Shown piece by piece: positions 46,847 through 57,948 of a DNA stretch of 64,000 bases (its first letter is position 1; each line of letters opens with the position of its first letter). The notes beneath the pieces were generated by a model. The model was given only the letters and a program-made list of their open reading frames with translations, searched no databases and was not told the origin of the DNA. The stretch covers positions 1-64,000 of the forward strand of contig CANNZV010002472.1 in the NCBI GenBank assembly GCA_947561585.1, given 5' to 3'. The position numbers and the translations under genes were made by a program. The stretch comes from Caprella mutica. Its lineage: Eukaryota; Arthropoda; Malacostraca; Amphipoda; Caprellidae.

Positions 46847-47579
46847 AAGCAAAGGTACTAAAGAACGTTATTTGGTGATCAATTATATGGTGTGTACGGT
46901 GTACTGAACAACTTGTCAATTGATAGATGAACCCTCTAGGCTCTGAAAACAGGACAACACTGTAAGTACTGCATAAATATATTATTCTTGGTTAAATGCA
47001 TTGCTAGTTTTGAATATATAAGGTATATTTTTTTATTGTGATGTGTTCCTTATAATTTAATTAAACGAATCTTCTAGTAATTATTTGTAGACCGAACTGA
47101 GACAAATTTAATGTTAATCAGAACTATATTTTGTATTCCTTGATTATTTTTTGTTTTTTTTCTTACATTTTTTATCTATGCTTAAAATTTACAGTTCACA
47201 TTAAATTATTTTCATTTTTATAATCATGGTATTTACGGTTCGGTTTTGGTCTCCCTACAGGTTGTGTAGCGGAGCAGATAGGTGTTAGAATTAGGTTAAA
47301 TTATAGTGGGTTAACAACGTTAAGACATAGTTTATTTAAAGAGTAATATGTTTCACAGTTAGAAGTCTATTGGAGAGATGAGTGAAACACATCTCTCACT
47401 GAGTAATGTTAAAGACAGACTGACCTAAGAATATACATGCGATAGTATTTAAAACGCACCGGAACTGTAATGGACTTTAAACCTTCAATCAGTTTCTCAA
47501 AAGTAATACGTTATTTAAACAATAGGTAATTAATATAGCTCAGCTAATCTAACAGGAAGTTAACATTAAACATATAAAG
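46847..47579. other. AT-rich interval, no gene recognised
   Basis: No supportable feature. Confidence 0.45.
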
Positions 47580-48610
47580 AGTGTGTAATACATTTAAACT
47601 AAAATTCCAATACTTCCAAGCTTGCTGAGTAACACAGAGTGGTCAATCGTGTCGAAGACTTTGGAAAAGTCTAAAAATATACACTTTACATACTTCCTTT
47701 CGTCAAAAGCTTAATAAGTATTGTCTAAAAATTCACAGAGAGCATCAGGGTGTTCCTCCTAGGCCTGAAACCAAACTGAAAATCATTGAGAACAGAAAAC
47801 TTTTCCACATATTTCGTGACTCTTTTGTACATCAAACGTTCAAATATTTTATTGAAAACAGAGAGTGTAGAAATGGGCCTATAATTTACAACATTATGAA
47901 CATCACCCTTCTTAAAAATAGGAATCACTCTTGCCAACTTAAGAGCATCAGGAAATATGCCCTCAGAAATTGACAAGTTAAATTAACTTGGACAACACAG
48001 GAGATAAAATTCGATTCACATCCTCAACTACAAATGTTGGAATCTCATCCAAATGACAGCCCTTTGGTTTCAGTGATATTATTACATTAAATACTTCAGT
48101 TGGAGTAGACTCATGAAAAAACTCGACTTATTTTGAGTAAGGGATGAAATATACAAGACAGGGTCAACATTGGTAGCAGGAATATTCTGTTCGATCTCAT
48201 TAGCAATATTGACAAAATAGTTATTAAATTCGTCTGCCACTACCGAGGGAGCAGATACTAACTCATCATTCAATTTCAGAGATATTTCACTTATACGTTT
48301 CCTTTTACAAAGGATTCTATTCAACATTTTCCATGTATCCCTAGAATCACATGACTGATTGAACCTGGTTAAAATGTAATTCAGTTTAGCTCTCCTTAGA
48401 CAGCTGGAAACAAAAAATTTCCTAGAATTATAATTATCAAACGAAATGGAACCCATTTTATATTGTCGGAAATGCAGATGTTTACTTTCTATTAATGATT
48501 TCAATCGAGTATTAATCCAAGGTCTAGTGACAGACTTAAAGGATACATGTTTAGTTCTGACAGGAAAACACCTATCATAAACCCCTCAATAAACATATTC
48601 ATTTTCTGAT
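47580..48610 (-). pseudogene. LINE ORF2 remnant: pre-RT linker and N-terminal RT
   Basis: Minus-strand frames read in order: FRTKHVSFKSVTRPWINTRL (near 48560-48500); an open stretch 48504-48082 with RRAKLNYILTRFNQSCDSRD and DTWKMLNRILCKRKR, ending in VVADEFNNYFVNIANEIE; a shifted frame DEIPTFVVEDVNRILSPVL; then 47976-47725 with LARVIPIFKKGDVHNVVNYR and PISTLSVFNKIFERLM to QFGFRPRRNT. Last, in another frame near 47620-47680, FLDFSKVFDTIDHSVLLSKL is RT motif A. The order is that of Jockey/CR1-group ORF2. The catalytic YADD box and everything after are missing, and several frameshifts make it dead. Confidence 0.82.
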
Positions 48611-48640
48611 TAACTGAATCAAATTCACTAACAAGCTCCT

Positions 48641-49290
48641 CTACAGAATGACGAAAACTAGCCAGAAAACTTGAACTCTTCCGCTATGAGATCCACAGGA
48701 TGCTACGCTAGAAGGGCATCTCTTCTTTGCCTGCCTCAAAACAAATAACAATGATGCTCTGAAGGGTATCAAACTTTCATTCACGTAAAGCTCATCAGGT
48801 TTAATTGCTCTCGCAGCGCTCATGATCTTTTCACGGGAGACAGTGTGGTGGAACTTAACCATAATGATTTTCTTATCTAAAGCTTGTGTAGCTGGTTTAA
48901 TACCAATGCGATGTGCTTTTACAATCTCGCTTGGGGATAACTCTTGTCTAAGTCGACTCCGGGACAAATCGCATACCACACTAGCTGTATCTTCACTTGA
49001 CGTTCCAGAGTGATGCTATCGCCAGATATTACGGCTGTATCTTGTCTGAGAGATGATTCAAGATTATCAAGTCTCTTGGTGAGCTGGAAATTTTCCTGCT
49101 CCACTGCATAAAGCTTTTCTTCAAGGTTGCTGATCTTGATATCCCTCTCGTCAGGTCGGTTTAAAATATCCTGCACAGCCTATCAAATTTCTCCACGATA
49201 ATCGACACCAGCTTTCTGCTCTCCTCAGACATTTCAGAAGTCCAATTATCTTTGGACTTCTGCAAGAGAAGAACTTATACTTGGATTCTT
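48641..49290 (-). pseudogene. LINE ORF1 remnant: coiled coil and RRM-like region
   Basis: Upstream of the ORF2 remnant on the same strand. Frames read NWTSEMSEESRKLVSIIVEK, then 49176-48919 with DIKISNLEEKLYAVEQENFQ and LTKRLDNLESSLRQD, a heptad-rich coiled coil. A shifted frame follows with LRQELSPSEIVKAHRIG, KKIIMVKFHHTVSREKIM and IKPDELYVNESLIPFRASLL, the HR.G ... I.VKF ... R..I..AAR ... LYVNE.L pattern of RRM-type ORF1 proteins. The distance to the ORF2 linker is far too short to hold the AP endonuclease, so ~1 kb or more was deleted internally. Frameshifts are present. Confidence 0.75.
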
Positions 49291-49377
49291 TGATTTTTTA
49301 GGAGGCAGAGTTGCATAGAAGTACTCCAAACAATCAAATTACAGTTCCAGGAGAAAAACAATAACACCAAAGACAAT

Positions 49378-49868
49378 ATAAGATAGACGCTCAACTTGAT
49401 TGGGCACATGCAAAAATAATAACAACCAATCAGAAGCGATCAGTAGCATACGTCACACCAAACAATGATAAACATAAGACCCCCCCCCCCCCCCGCCCCC
49501 CCTTGAAATTGACAGAAGGATAATTTTTAGTCTTAACGTGTGTACTCATTAGAAATATAAATATTTTCTACTGATTAAGGATCAGAGATCTAATTACTTC
49601 ATTATTAATCTAATAAGTTTACAAGATCGCATATGTGTTTCAATTTAATATTTTGAATATAATCTACCTTCAATTCGGAGAATAGTCATAACTAGGTATA
49701 CCAAGTGAGTATAAACCTATATAGGTAGCATATTGTCTTAGACCACACTAAGTTGTAGGTATACCTTAACGCTGATTGGCTAGAAGTTGGGTCAGAGTGT
49801 TGACGTCAGTGCAAACATACTCTGTATTTTATAACATGGAATTGAGTGTCTATCTTATATTGTCTTTG
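49378..49868 (+). mobile_element. Family A MITE-like repeat, most complete copy
   Basis: About 491 bp. The start 'caaagacaatataagatag' is inverted at the end 'tatcttatattgtctttg'. Internal landmarks are a C homopolymer (49483-49497), 'tttttagtcttaacgtg' (the piggyBac site in copy 1), 'ataactaggtataccaag' (the Tc1 site) and TGACGTCA (49801-49808). It serves as the reference for reading the nested insertions at 23-29 kb. Non-coding. Confidence 0.82.
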
Positions 49869-49875
49869 GTGTTAT

Positions 49876-49987
49876 CAAAGACAATATATATACAATATAA
49901 AGACAGAATATGTTTGCACTGACGTCAGCACTCTGACCCAACTTCTAGCCAATCAGCGTTAAGGTCAACTTAGTGTCGTCTAAGACA
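49876..49987 (+). repeat. Family A repeat, truncated copy
   Basis: 'aaagacaatatata' through 'cactgacgtcagcactctg' and 'ctagccaatcagcg' to 'gtcgtctaagacaa', then an abrupt change to family C. Confidence 0.75.
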
Positions 49988-50075
49988 ACCCCCTGTCCGG
50001 TCATTAAACAATTATGAAGTGTGCAGTAAAACAAACTAGCGGATACAACAAACTACATAGCAACTCTCAGTTATT
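49988..50075 (+). repeat. Interspersed repeat family C, partial copy
   Basis: 'ccccctgtccggtcattaaac' region to 'ctagcggatacaacaaac', matching 44998-45080. Confidence 0.7.
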
Positions 50076-50089
50076 TCTGGTGTGAATGA

Positions 50090-50600
50090 ATGGTGAATGT
50101 GAACAACCTTGTTGTTGTGGTTGTTTTTGCGTGAGCAATACCCACCTTTGAGTGGATAATAGTGGGTCTTTGACCCATGGGGATTTAGAGCCACACATCG
50201 CAATAAGTTTGAGTGTGATTTCTGGCTCTTTATAAAAATGCAATATTTTTGCATTCAACAGCTTACTACTATTACAATTTTGAGGCTACGGCATTACAAT
50301 TTTTTGCATTCAATTTTCCCTGGAATTCTCTACAAACTCTGGAAGAGTTTTATTCAATTTTCGAATTTTTTTTTTCAACTTTTTTTTTCACTAAAAATTT
50401 CAATAATTCGAAAACCAATTCGAAAAAAAAAAAACGCTTCCACAGTTTTTAGAGAATCGAATGCAAAAAACCATAATGTCATAGCTACAAAATTGTAGTA
50501 TCCATTTATTAATTTACACACTGTTCGAAATTTGCTCGAAATTCGAATAACTCGTTTTCTATGTGTCGAATCGAAAAAATGTCATGACACAAAAACATCT
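50090..50600 (-). repeat. Partial inverse relative of element D3 interior
   Basis: Shares with 55180-55700, in reverse, the 'actcaaaggt...gggtat' block, the near-palindrome with 'agagaatcgaatgcaaaaaa' and 'gctacaaaattgtag', and 'cgaaattcgaataactcg'. No TTAA-type ends were found. Overlapping 60-86 codon ORFs here reflect A/T-rich palindromic sequence. Confidence 0.5.
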
Positions 50601-51039
50601 TAGAATTCATTTTATAAATGTGTATGTTTTTAAAGTTTCACAACCGTAGCTTAAATAATAAAAATGTTTTCAAAATATAGCTGTTTTTACCATTATTACT
50701 TAGTTTCTTTAAATAAACTTCATAGGCTGTAAGGTGCATATTTCTATTATATATTAAATAATTAATATATTTCACATATGAATGAATAGTAGGTGTTTAA
50801 ACAGAAAATATAACTGGGAATCAAATGGTATTGGGATCAAATGACCGGGGATCAATTGACCTAGACCCTAAACAACAGCAGAAGTCACACTGATTTACAA
50901 TGTAAATGTTTCATTATTATGTTTTAATAATGAATTCTTGTTTAAAAAGTTCTTTGTTAACAGAGGTGTAGATTTTATCCATCAATAAAATAGAAACATA
51001 CTAAATTAAAAAAAGTCTATTTTATTTTGCTAATTTAAG
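50601..51039. other. AT-rich interval, no gene recognised
   Basis: No supportable feature. Confidence 0.45.
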
Positions 51040-51090
51040 GGTTCGGTACTGGTGGGGGTTCGGTACCTCCAAAAAGGTTAAGAACCACTG
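51040..51090 (-). repeat. hAT-like terminal sequence
   Basis: Read on the minus strand it begins CAGTGGTTCTTAACCTTTTT and continues 'ggaggtaccgaaccc', the style of hAT (Charlie-type) termini. A related end is at 62510-62560. The opposite end was not found. Confidence 0.4.
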
Positions 51091-51965
51091 GTAACTGGTT
51101 TAGAGGGTAAAAATGACACTATATAGTGTATAGTGATGCTGTATAGTGATATTATATAGTGCATATGGATGCTGTAAATTAATAATTGACTATACTCTCT
51201 ACGTGCTGCTGCCTATCTATACATATACTTCTATGATTCATTACGAAACTTATCAATAGAATTATTGCTGCAAATTAATTGACAATAGATTTATATAATA
51301 CATTTATAAAATGAATGTATTGGAAACCAACGAGATGATTACATAAGATATGATAACATTGATAAAGAGAAATATGGAATCCATGAGCGGGAGTGAGTGT
51401 TGAGGTGTGACTGGATTTCCACCTCTGACCGGACCGTGTCCTCACCCCACCCCTGGATACAGGCCCCTGGAGTGATTCTGTGGTGTTTGTGGAACAAAAA
51501 TGATTGATAAAGTAAAGGATAAAGAAAGAAATAATAAATATAAATAATAATAAACTATTCTATAATTTGCTGACGGATCTTGTTCACAATAGAGCATTTA
51601 CTCTACTAGCTATAGAGGATTTAAGATATGATTAGAAAACTTACCTTTTCAAGGCAGACTATAGAAAATATTTTGTTTCTTTTCAAAATAAATTAATTAT
51701 TCAGGGCAACAGCTCATTGGAAAGCTGCACGTGGCTCTTCACTTTCGAACTTCGAATATTGTACTAAAGGTAAGTGATTATATCTATATAGCCAAATATT
51801 TAAAAATATAATTTTATATTCATCAATGGAGTCCATAGATATCTAGTAACTACTACAAACAATTTCTAAGTATTCAAGTATACATAATTATGGTACGTTA
51901 ATTAAGTATTTTCATTCCTTGTACGATAAATAAAACATTTGCATTGTTGAAAATTAAACCTATTA
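51091..51965. other. Interval with one possible orphan exon
   Basis: Bases ~51704-51770 are bordered by 'attattcag' and 'aaaggtaagtg', which look like splice sites. The ~22 codons between are not recognisable. Otherwise nothing supportable. Confidence 0.3.
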
Positions 51966-52592
51966 TCATTGCGCGAGGTTATTCTTAGAGCTAACTTTGT
52001 GATTTTACTTAATAAAAGGCAGTGAATAAAAGGGAAAAAAATTTATAATGGTAGACATTATAATACACTCTGCTTACACTTCTTCCTTGGAAACTATTTG
52101 GAAATAGAACAACTTCAGTTACACTTCGACCTCATCGCAGTTTTCAGTATGAATATTCGTTCTACGATTGTTCATTGCATGGTTAATTAAGAACCGTTCC
52201 ACACCTGCATTTTTAACACTGCGGAAAAAAATAACTCGTCTTAAAATGTGTTTACACTTGCGTTTTTTTTATCGCTGATGGAAAGATCAGCGATAAAAAA
52301 AATTTAGCAATAAAAAAAAACTCACGTGTGAACACAGTTTAAGAAGAGCTATTTTCTGCGGTGTTATAATGCAAGTGTGAAGCAAGCCTTAACCATGTAA
52401 TGAACAAGCGAAGAATGAATATTCAGAATGAAAACTTCGATGAGATCAAAATGTAATTGAAGTTGTTCTATTTCCAAATCGTTTCAAAGGAAGAACTGTA
52501 ATGTCCACCATTATAATTTTTTTCCTTTCATTCACTGCCTTTTAGTAAGTAAAATCACAGAGTTAGCTATAAGAATAACCTTAGCGCAATGA
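51966..52592. mobile_element. 627-bp near-perfect palindrome (foldback element)
   Basis: Arms of ~310 bp: 'tcattgcgcgaggttattc' at 51966 is matched by 'gaataaccttagcgcaatga' ending at 52592, and pairing continues inwards through 'aaaaggcagtgaat', 'ataatggtagacatta' and 'gaaatagaacaacttcag' to a centre ATCGCTGAT ggaaa ATCAGCGAT (52271-52294). It would fold into one long hairpin. No coding content. Confidence 0.85.
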
Positions 52593-53000
52593 CAAAAATA
52601 ATCACCCTCACTCTTTGGTTACCTGTTCTTGAACTATGTCAATCAGTTAAAAATTGTTTTCACCTGTTAATAGTATAATAAGAGGCAGAGAAAAAGAGAC
52701 CAGGATACAGTGTTTTCGTCCATTGGCTAACGATTTACAAGTATTTGAAAAAGCGGAAATATTTTTGTGGCCCATACTGTATACTAAACTAATTACCAAC
52801 CAAATTTGTACAATAACTTATAAGTACCAACAATTTATATAAGTCATTAATATAAATAGTTATAAGAGGCAATAATATTAAATTTGATCAGAAATGTGAA
52901 TATTGAAAATCTTGTTACAGAAATCATACTGTGTTTAATACCTATCCTATAATTGTTATAAAATCATCATGTGGTAATTTCTTTTATCTCCCACATGCAG

Positions 53001-54593
53001 CTTTTATGTGCTGTATATGTCCCCATGACAAGGAAGACAAGGTTGGCCTATGTTGCCATCTTTAATTATTTAAAAGAGCATCATAGGTTCTCACCAGCCA
53101 TCATGGTCAGCGACTACGAGGGAGGCCTAATGGCAGCAACAAGGCTTGTGTTTGGAGGGGTCAAGCTCTCTGGTTGCTACTTCCATTATTACCAAGTGAG
53201 TTCCTCTCCACTGTCTTGAAAATGTTATTATTTTTAGCGTGTAATCAAACCGAAATATTTTTTCTTGAACTGTGTCTTTCCCATTATTCAGCTGAAATAA
53301 ACTATTATTAATAACTATATAAAGATGAATTCAATTTAAATTGTTGCTTATCGATGTATCTGAATTTTATATTTTTCAAGAATAAGCATAATTATTAATC
53401 CCAAAAACTATTTAATGTATAAGCGTAATTCAAGCTAAACCCAATATTAATACTCTCCAATAGGCTGTGTACAAGAGGTGCAAATCTCTCCAGCTCGACA
53501 GAGAATACAACATGCAAATTGAACCAGTGTACTCTGTGGTGAGATTTGCTTTAGCTCTTCCCCTTTTGCCGGCTGCTAGGATCTCTGATGGTCGGAATTG
53601 TTCTGGAAACTACGACAGAGGAAGACAGACCCCGCTCTGCTCTCCAACAATTCCGTTCAAATATTGATAGGTTTTGGCTCCGAAGAATAGGTGGCAACAC
53701 CTTTTCTGTGTCCAAGGAACCATTAAGGACTAACAATTGGGTGGAATCACTTCACAGGATCATCAACTCGTCTTTATCGACCAATAGAGATTACTCCCGT
53801 TTCATGAGTGAGTATTATCATCAAATCTATTTATATTTTATGCGAATCATTCACTACCAAACAATATAGACTCCCATTTTAGTACATCTGAATCAAAAGA
53901 ATTAAAATTGAATCGCATCACACTGGATATTATTTTCTTAGAATCTATCCTATAGAGAATTTTATTTCGTCAACGTTTCAATAATTATCTTTTGACCTGA
54001 TATAGAATATTTAGCGCAATTAACCTTAGCACTTCCATTTTTTGCTATTATGTAATAAATACAGAAGCTTTGAGTTGATTTAAGACTTTTTATAAGTCAA
54101 TACTCTGTTAAAAATCATGCATATCATTTAATTGATCATTGAGATGCTGAATGCATCTTAAGTCTATATATAATTTATTAATTAAAGATTAATAAAATTA
54201 TCTTATCACAGCCAAGATTCGGAAAGTTGAACTGACTACAACTAACGACTTCTTGTTAGCTGTATATGGACATCAATTAAGGCGTGCCACCTCGGCTGGT
54301 GTATTGGCCAATGACCGTAAAATAAAACAAGCGACAGGGAAGCTTGAGCTGGGCTGGTAATTATTATTTATTGGTGTAGCTAGCTGTGAAACTTCAATAA
54401 TATAGTGATGACCACCAATATCTATTTATTCTTACATTATTCAAATATTAGAGGTAAAATGTATTCTATATTTATTTCAGAGTGAGTGTGAGGGAATTTT
54501 TGGCAACCTTATCTCACGCTGTCACCATCAATCCTCTGAGTCTGCACGATGATGAGGAAGAGCCGGAGCTTCTTGGGATGGTGGACAATATAG
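53001..54593 (+). pseudogene. MULE-domain transposase gene, four exons recognised, disrupted
   Basis: Exon 1 (53001-53195, after 'ccacatgcag', donor CAA|gtgagt) reads AVYVPMTRKTRLAYVAIFNY, IMVSDYEGGL with the expected catalytic D, and GCYFHYYQ, the conserved C..H of MULE domains. Exon 2 (53464-53807) reads AVYKRCKSLQL and VRFALALPLLPAARI, then shifts by one frame near 53590-53610 to VLETTTEE, RFWLRRIGGNTFSVS and LRTNNWVESLHRIIN, with donor A|gtgagt. Exon 3 (54212-54356) reads KIRKVELTTTNDFLLAVYGH. Exon 4 (54481-54593) reads REFLATLSHAVTINPLSLHD and an acidic tail, but joining it to exon 3 makes TGA at the junction. Upstream FLYWCH-type exons were not found. The family resembles FLYWCH/MULE proteins. 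It is either a decaying transposase or a gene with sequence errors. Confidence 0.72.
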
Positions 54594-54774
54594 GTAAACT
54601 TATTATTTCATTTTTGAACGAGTTTATATTTTATTCAAACTAAGACATTTGAAATCATTTTAAAACTGAATGAGATATTATTGGTATTAATATGTCTTGG
54701 GTTTGAAAAATATTTTGTATATTTATATTTTTGTATTCTTTTCCTCCTCTGTTGTGAATTAGAACCAAAAATTC

Positions 54775-55003
54775 AATCGGTTCATTTCCTTTTCTTCCAT
54801 CCGTGAGTGCCGCCATCAATGCTTCTTGTGTCCCTTTTCGTCACATGCCTTGTTAAGTGCTGTATTCACGTAATAGCTTTTCTTCATCCATGAGCATTGC
54901 CATTGACGGTGATTTTATTCATGGTGCCACATTCTTTGTTTCCTTCCGAAGTCAGCGATATAAATAGATAAAACTACTACTAACCCTTACTAGAGTATAT
55001 AAA
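54775..55003 (-). repeat. Interspersed repeat family E, copy 4, minus
   Basis: Inverse of the family E landmarks: 'cttttcgtcacatgccttg', 'catccatgagcattgcc' and 'gaagtcagcgatat'. Confidence 0.7.
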
Positions 55004-55056
55004 TTCATTTTCCTCTTCCATCTTTGAGTGCAGCTACCCAAGGTATATTAACTTAA

Positions 55057-56319
55057 GGGGACCGTCCGTAAATTTTGTAAACAAATTTATTAATAAAGCT
55101 ACGGTTATGAAACTTAGTTCCTAAATATAAAATTGAATAATATTATGTTTTTGTTCTTGGCATTTTTTCGATTAGACGCATAGAAAACAAGTTATTCGAA
55201 TTTCGAACGAATTTCGAACTGGGTATTTAAACATGTACTCCTAATACAGTTTTGTAGCTACGGGTTTGCGGTTTTTTTCATTCGATTTTCCTGGTGATTC
55301 TCTACAAAAGCCCGAGGATCGATTTTTGAATTTCGAATTAGTTTACGAAAAATTTGATTTTTCGTGAAAAAAATAAAATTTTCAAAAAAAAAAAATTATA
55401 TTTCCAAAAAAAAAAAATTATATTTCGAAATTCAAAAATCGATCCTAACGCTTTTGTAGAGAATTACCAGGAGAATCGAATGAAAAAAACCGCAAACCCG
55501 TAGCTACAAAACTGTATTAGAAGTACATGTTTGAATACCAAAAAGTTAGTAATTTTTCAACTGCAAGAAAAATGAGTTCAAAGTTTTTATTTGGACTATG
55601 TATGGCACTAAATCCCCGCGGGGCGAAGTGCTCCGCTATTACTACTCAAAGGTAGTGGGTATCACTGGGCGCCACCCAGCTCTCTGTAGTAAAGTTTTAC
55701 ATAGCCAAACAACAACCGCTACAGAAAAAAAAAAAAAAAAAAACGAACACCCATCAATATCCTCCGGGTTGATAGTCATGGGAGGGTCCAGCCTCATCAC
55801 GCCGTCGACGCTTCGGTGTCATCTTTGCTGGTGTACTAGCCTCACTATTCCTTCTCTTCAGAGTTGTCTTTTCAGTAGAAAGACCCAGACGTGTCAAAAG
55901 AAAGCCATGAACATTACCAAAGTTATGAACAAGAGCTGTATCAGTAGTGACGAACTGAACTCTGTCGAGTTTAGCGTCCTTCACTTTGAGAACTCTCGTC
56001 CACAACTGCCAGATCTATTTTATTAGAATGCTTCTGAGAGGCTAACTTTGAATAACAGTTAGCCAATTGTGAAACAATGATGTAATTAGCAGCCACTTAG
56101 CTAGGCACGCATGTGCCAAATCTAAGAGTTAGGCGGCTCACCCACTCTGTGCCAGATGTAATGGCGCGCCAAATTTCAAGCTCCCAACCCCTGTGGAAGG
56201 GGAGGGGGGTGATAAACAGCTGATTTTTCTTTGTGAGATCAATCTTAGTAATATAAACTAGCTATTTAAGCAATAAAAAAAATATTGAAAATTTAGTGAT
56301 TTAATCACGGACGGTCCCC
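55057..56319. mobile_element. TTAA-flanked element D3
   Basis: A 1263-bp element between TTAA copies (55053-55056, 56320-56323) with inverted ends GGGGACCGTCCGT. It was inserted into the terminal region of the hAT-like MITE. It contains a ~318-bp internal near-palindrome (55222-55539) and an A-run (55725-55743). Minus-strand frame 56005-55754 contains TPKRRRRDEAGPSHDYQPGG, basic and unrecognised. Confidence 0.75.
55222..55539. repeat. Internal near-palindrome of D3
   Basis: 'acagttttgtagctacggg' (~55246) is inverted as 'cccgtagctacaaaactgt' (~55497), and the arms extend out to 'acatgta'-type sequence and inwards to 'caaaaatcgatcc'. The centre is A/T-rich. Confidence 0.75.
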
Positions 56320-56883
56320 TTAACAAGGTATGCTACGCCTTGATACGAATTTTAGACTCCTCTGCGCATAAACAAATACGCACATACGAACAAACGGCCG
56401 TGTGCCCCTGCAATAATAGATACAGCTACTTAATTAGTTATTTGTATATAAGAATTTTTGCCGTGGTTGTTTGTGCTGTGTGCGGATGCAATGAAAAAGT
56501 GTAATTGTTCTAATTAAATTATTTAGGTTTTCTAAAAATGTAGGAATTAGGAAGAAATAGACAGGATAAGAAGAGACAGGATCGACAGCTCTTACATAAA
56601 CGTACTTTGAAGAAAAACAATACGTTTTTTCCTATTAAACCTTACTAAAAAATATATGAAAAGTTTTCACAATGCTGAATACAGCCAGTTTAGTCCAAAA
56701 AAACAAGTTGAAAGGCATTTTATTCTAAAAAGAATGAATAACAGACCTTGTTTCTATGAAAAAATAATTATCATGGGGCACACGGCCGCACACCAGCCAG
56801 CGTCTTTCACAACAAAACTGTAATCATCTTGATATGAACCTGCGCAATACTCTACCTTGTAGTTAATATACCTTGCAGCTACC

Positions 56884-57318
56884 GGTGCTTGACCAGCTTG
56901 AGTCCCTTTTCGTCACATTCCTTGGGAAAGCCCATACTACCATGATATGACTACGCTCGCAAAAGAAACGAAATTGAGTTTCTTCTGCGCAGCTCCCCCC
57001 CCCCCCCTCGTGACGTCATTGAGGATGGTTTTGTGTATTAAATTTTTGTCACTCGTATAGCAAATTCATTTTGAAAGTATCAATTATCATAGTTTCTTTT
57101 TATTTATTTTGGTAATATTAAGCAATCATAAAAATGGTAAATAAGATTTAATAAACATAAATATTAGATAAACATTAATAAATTGAATTATTTTTCCTTT
57201 GGTTAAAAATTAGTGTTTTCTATAATAAATAGTCTCTGGGATTTTTTTAAGTTATTAGACATGATTTGGTACAATTATGAACAGATATTAATGAAACGAA
57301 GAAATAACAGCTCTCTAA
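56884..57318 (-). repeat. Family E, right part of split copy, then AT-rich DNA
   Basis: 'ggtgcttgaccagcttgag' and 'cttttcgtcacattccttgg' complete the family E copy cut by the hAT-like MITE (left part 55004-55030). After ~56960 nothing is recognisable except a C-run and a TGACGTCA (57011-57018). Confidence 0.6.
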
Positions 57319-57948
57319 AGCCCCGTTTACACTAGGGGTAAAACAGCGGGTGAAACCGCCAGTTTCACCCATATACCACAGAAACCGAGGTTTCACCCGT
57401 CAAATTCGCTCACCATTCATTCTGGTCTTAACCCGCCAAGTTGGCTGGTAAAGTCAGTCCTTCGTGTGACGCAGAGGTGTAAGGATGTCTGAGGCAGCTG
57501 CTCCCTACTCGTGGAATAAAGAATCCACAGCATCTTTCATCGATCTGTTGAAGCTAAATAGATTTATGTGGAATATTAAAAGTGAGGACTTTAGAATAGA
57601 GACAAAAGAAGAGAAGCAGTGAGAAATATTATTATTGAATTTGAGATTTTGGGGCAAAACATAACAGAAAATGATATGAAAAATAAAATAGGCACTCTTC
57701 GGAATCAGTTCCGGAAAGAACAAAAAAAGTCGATGCTTCAAAGACCCTGCGCTTCTGCTTCCTTTTCTTCACACCTGCTGCAATGAGGAGCGCAGCTGCA
57801 GCGCACAACATCTACACCTCACGACTCATTGTGATCAACTGACCAAAGTAACAACTGTTGTCACCACCGCCAACAATTAGCCAGTGTGAACGCTTGCAAA
57901 GAAACTGTGGGCGAAACTGACGGGTTTACCCCTAGTGTAAACGGGGCT
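57319..57948 (+). mobile_element. Harbinger-like MITE H2 carrying a MADF ORF remnant
   Basis: A 630-bp element with TAA duplications (57316-57318, 57949-57951) and inverted ends AGCCCCGTTTACACTAGGGG followed by 'taaa'. It contains a frame-shifted MADF-domain ORF. PIF/Harbinger elements normally encode a Myb/MADF-like DNA-binding protein beside the transposase, so this is probably an internal deletion derivative that lost the transposase. Confidence 0.8.
57485..57786 (+). pseudogene. MADF/Myb-like DNA-binding protein remnant
   Basis: The first frame starts at 57485: APYSWNKESTASFIDLLKLN, then RFMWNIKSEDFRIETKEEKQ and TGA at 57620. A second frame from 57622 continues IIIEFEILGQNITENDMKNK and IGTLRNQFRKEQKKS to a stop at 57786. 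Joined by similarity, this is the W...FI.L......W..KS.DF ... M..KI..LR..F..E..K pattern of the MADF (Myb/SANT-like) domain. In PIF/Harbinger elements such proteins assist the transposase in DNA binding or nuclear import. The frameshift makes it a pseudogene. It lies entirely within H2. Confidence 0.7.

Larger units (their letters stand above)
55039..56875. mobile_element. hAT-like MITE with 8-bp duplication, hosting D3
   Basis: Inverted ends CAAGGTATATTAACT / AGTTAATATACCTTG are flanked by an 8-bp direct duplication CAGCTACC (55031-55038 and 56876-56883). The flanks rejoin to a continuous family E repeat, confirming insertion. Without D3 it would be ~570 bp. Extra 'caaggta' motifs lie inside both ends, and an inner inverted pair 'acggccgtgtgcccc' / 'ggggcacacggccg' is at ~56394 and ~56774. 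An 8-bp duplication with CA...TG ends suggests hAT. Confidence 0.72.

Noticed and set aside
50036..50498. Overlapping ORFs of 63-86 codons on both strands
   Set aside because: They lie in a partial palindromic repeat related to D3; overlapping frames on both strands indicate non-coding sequence.
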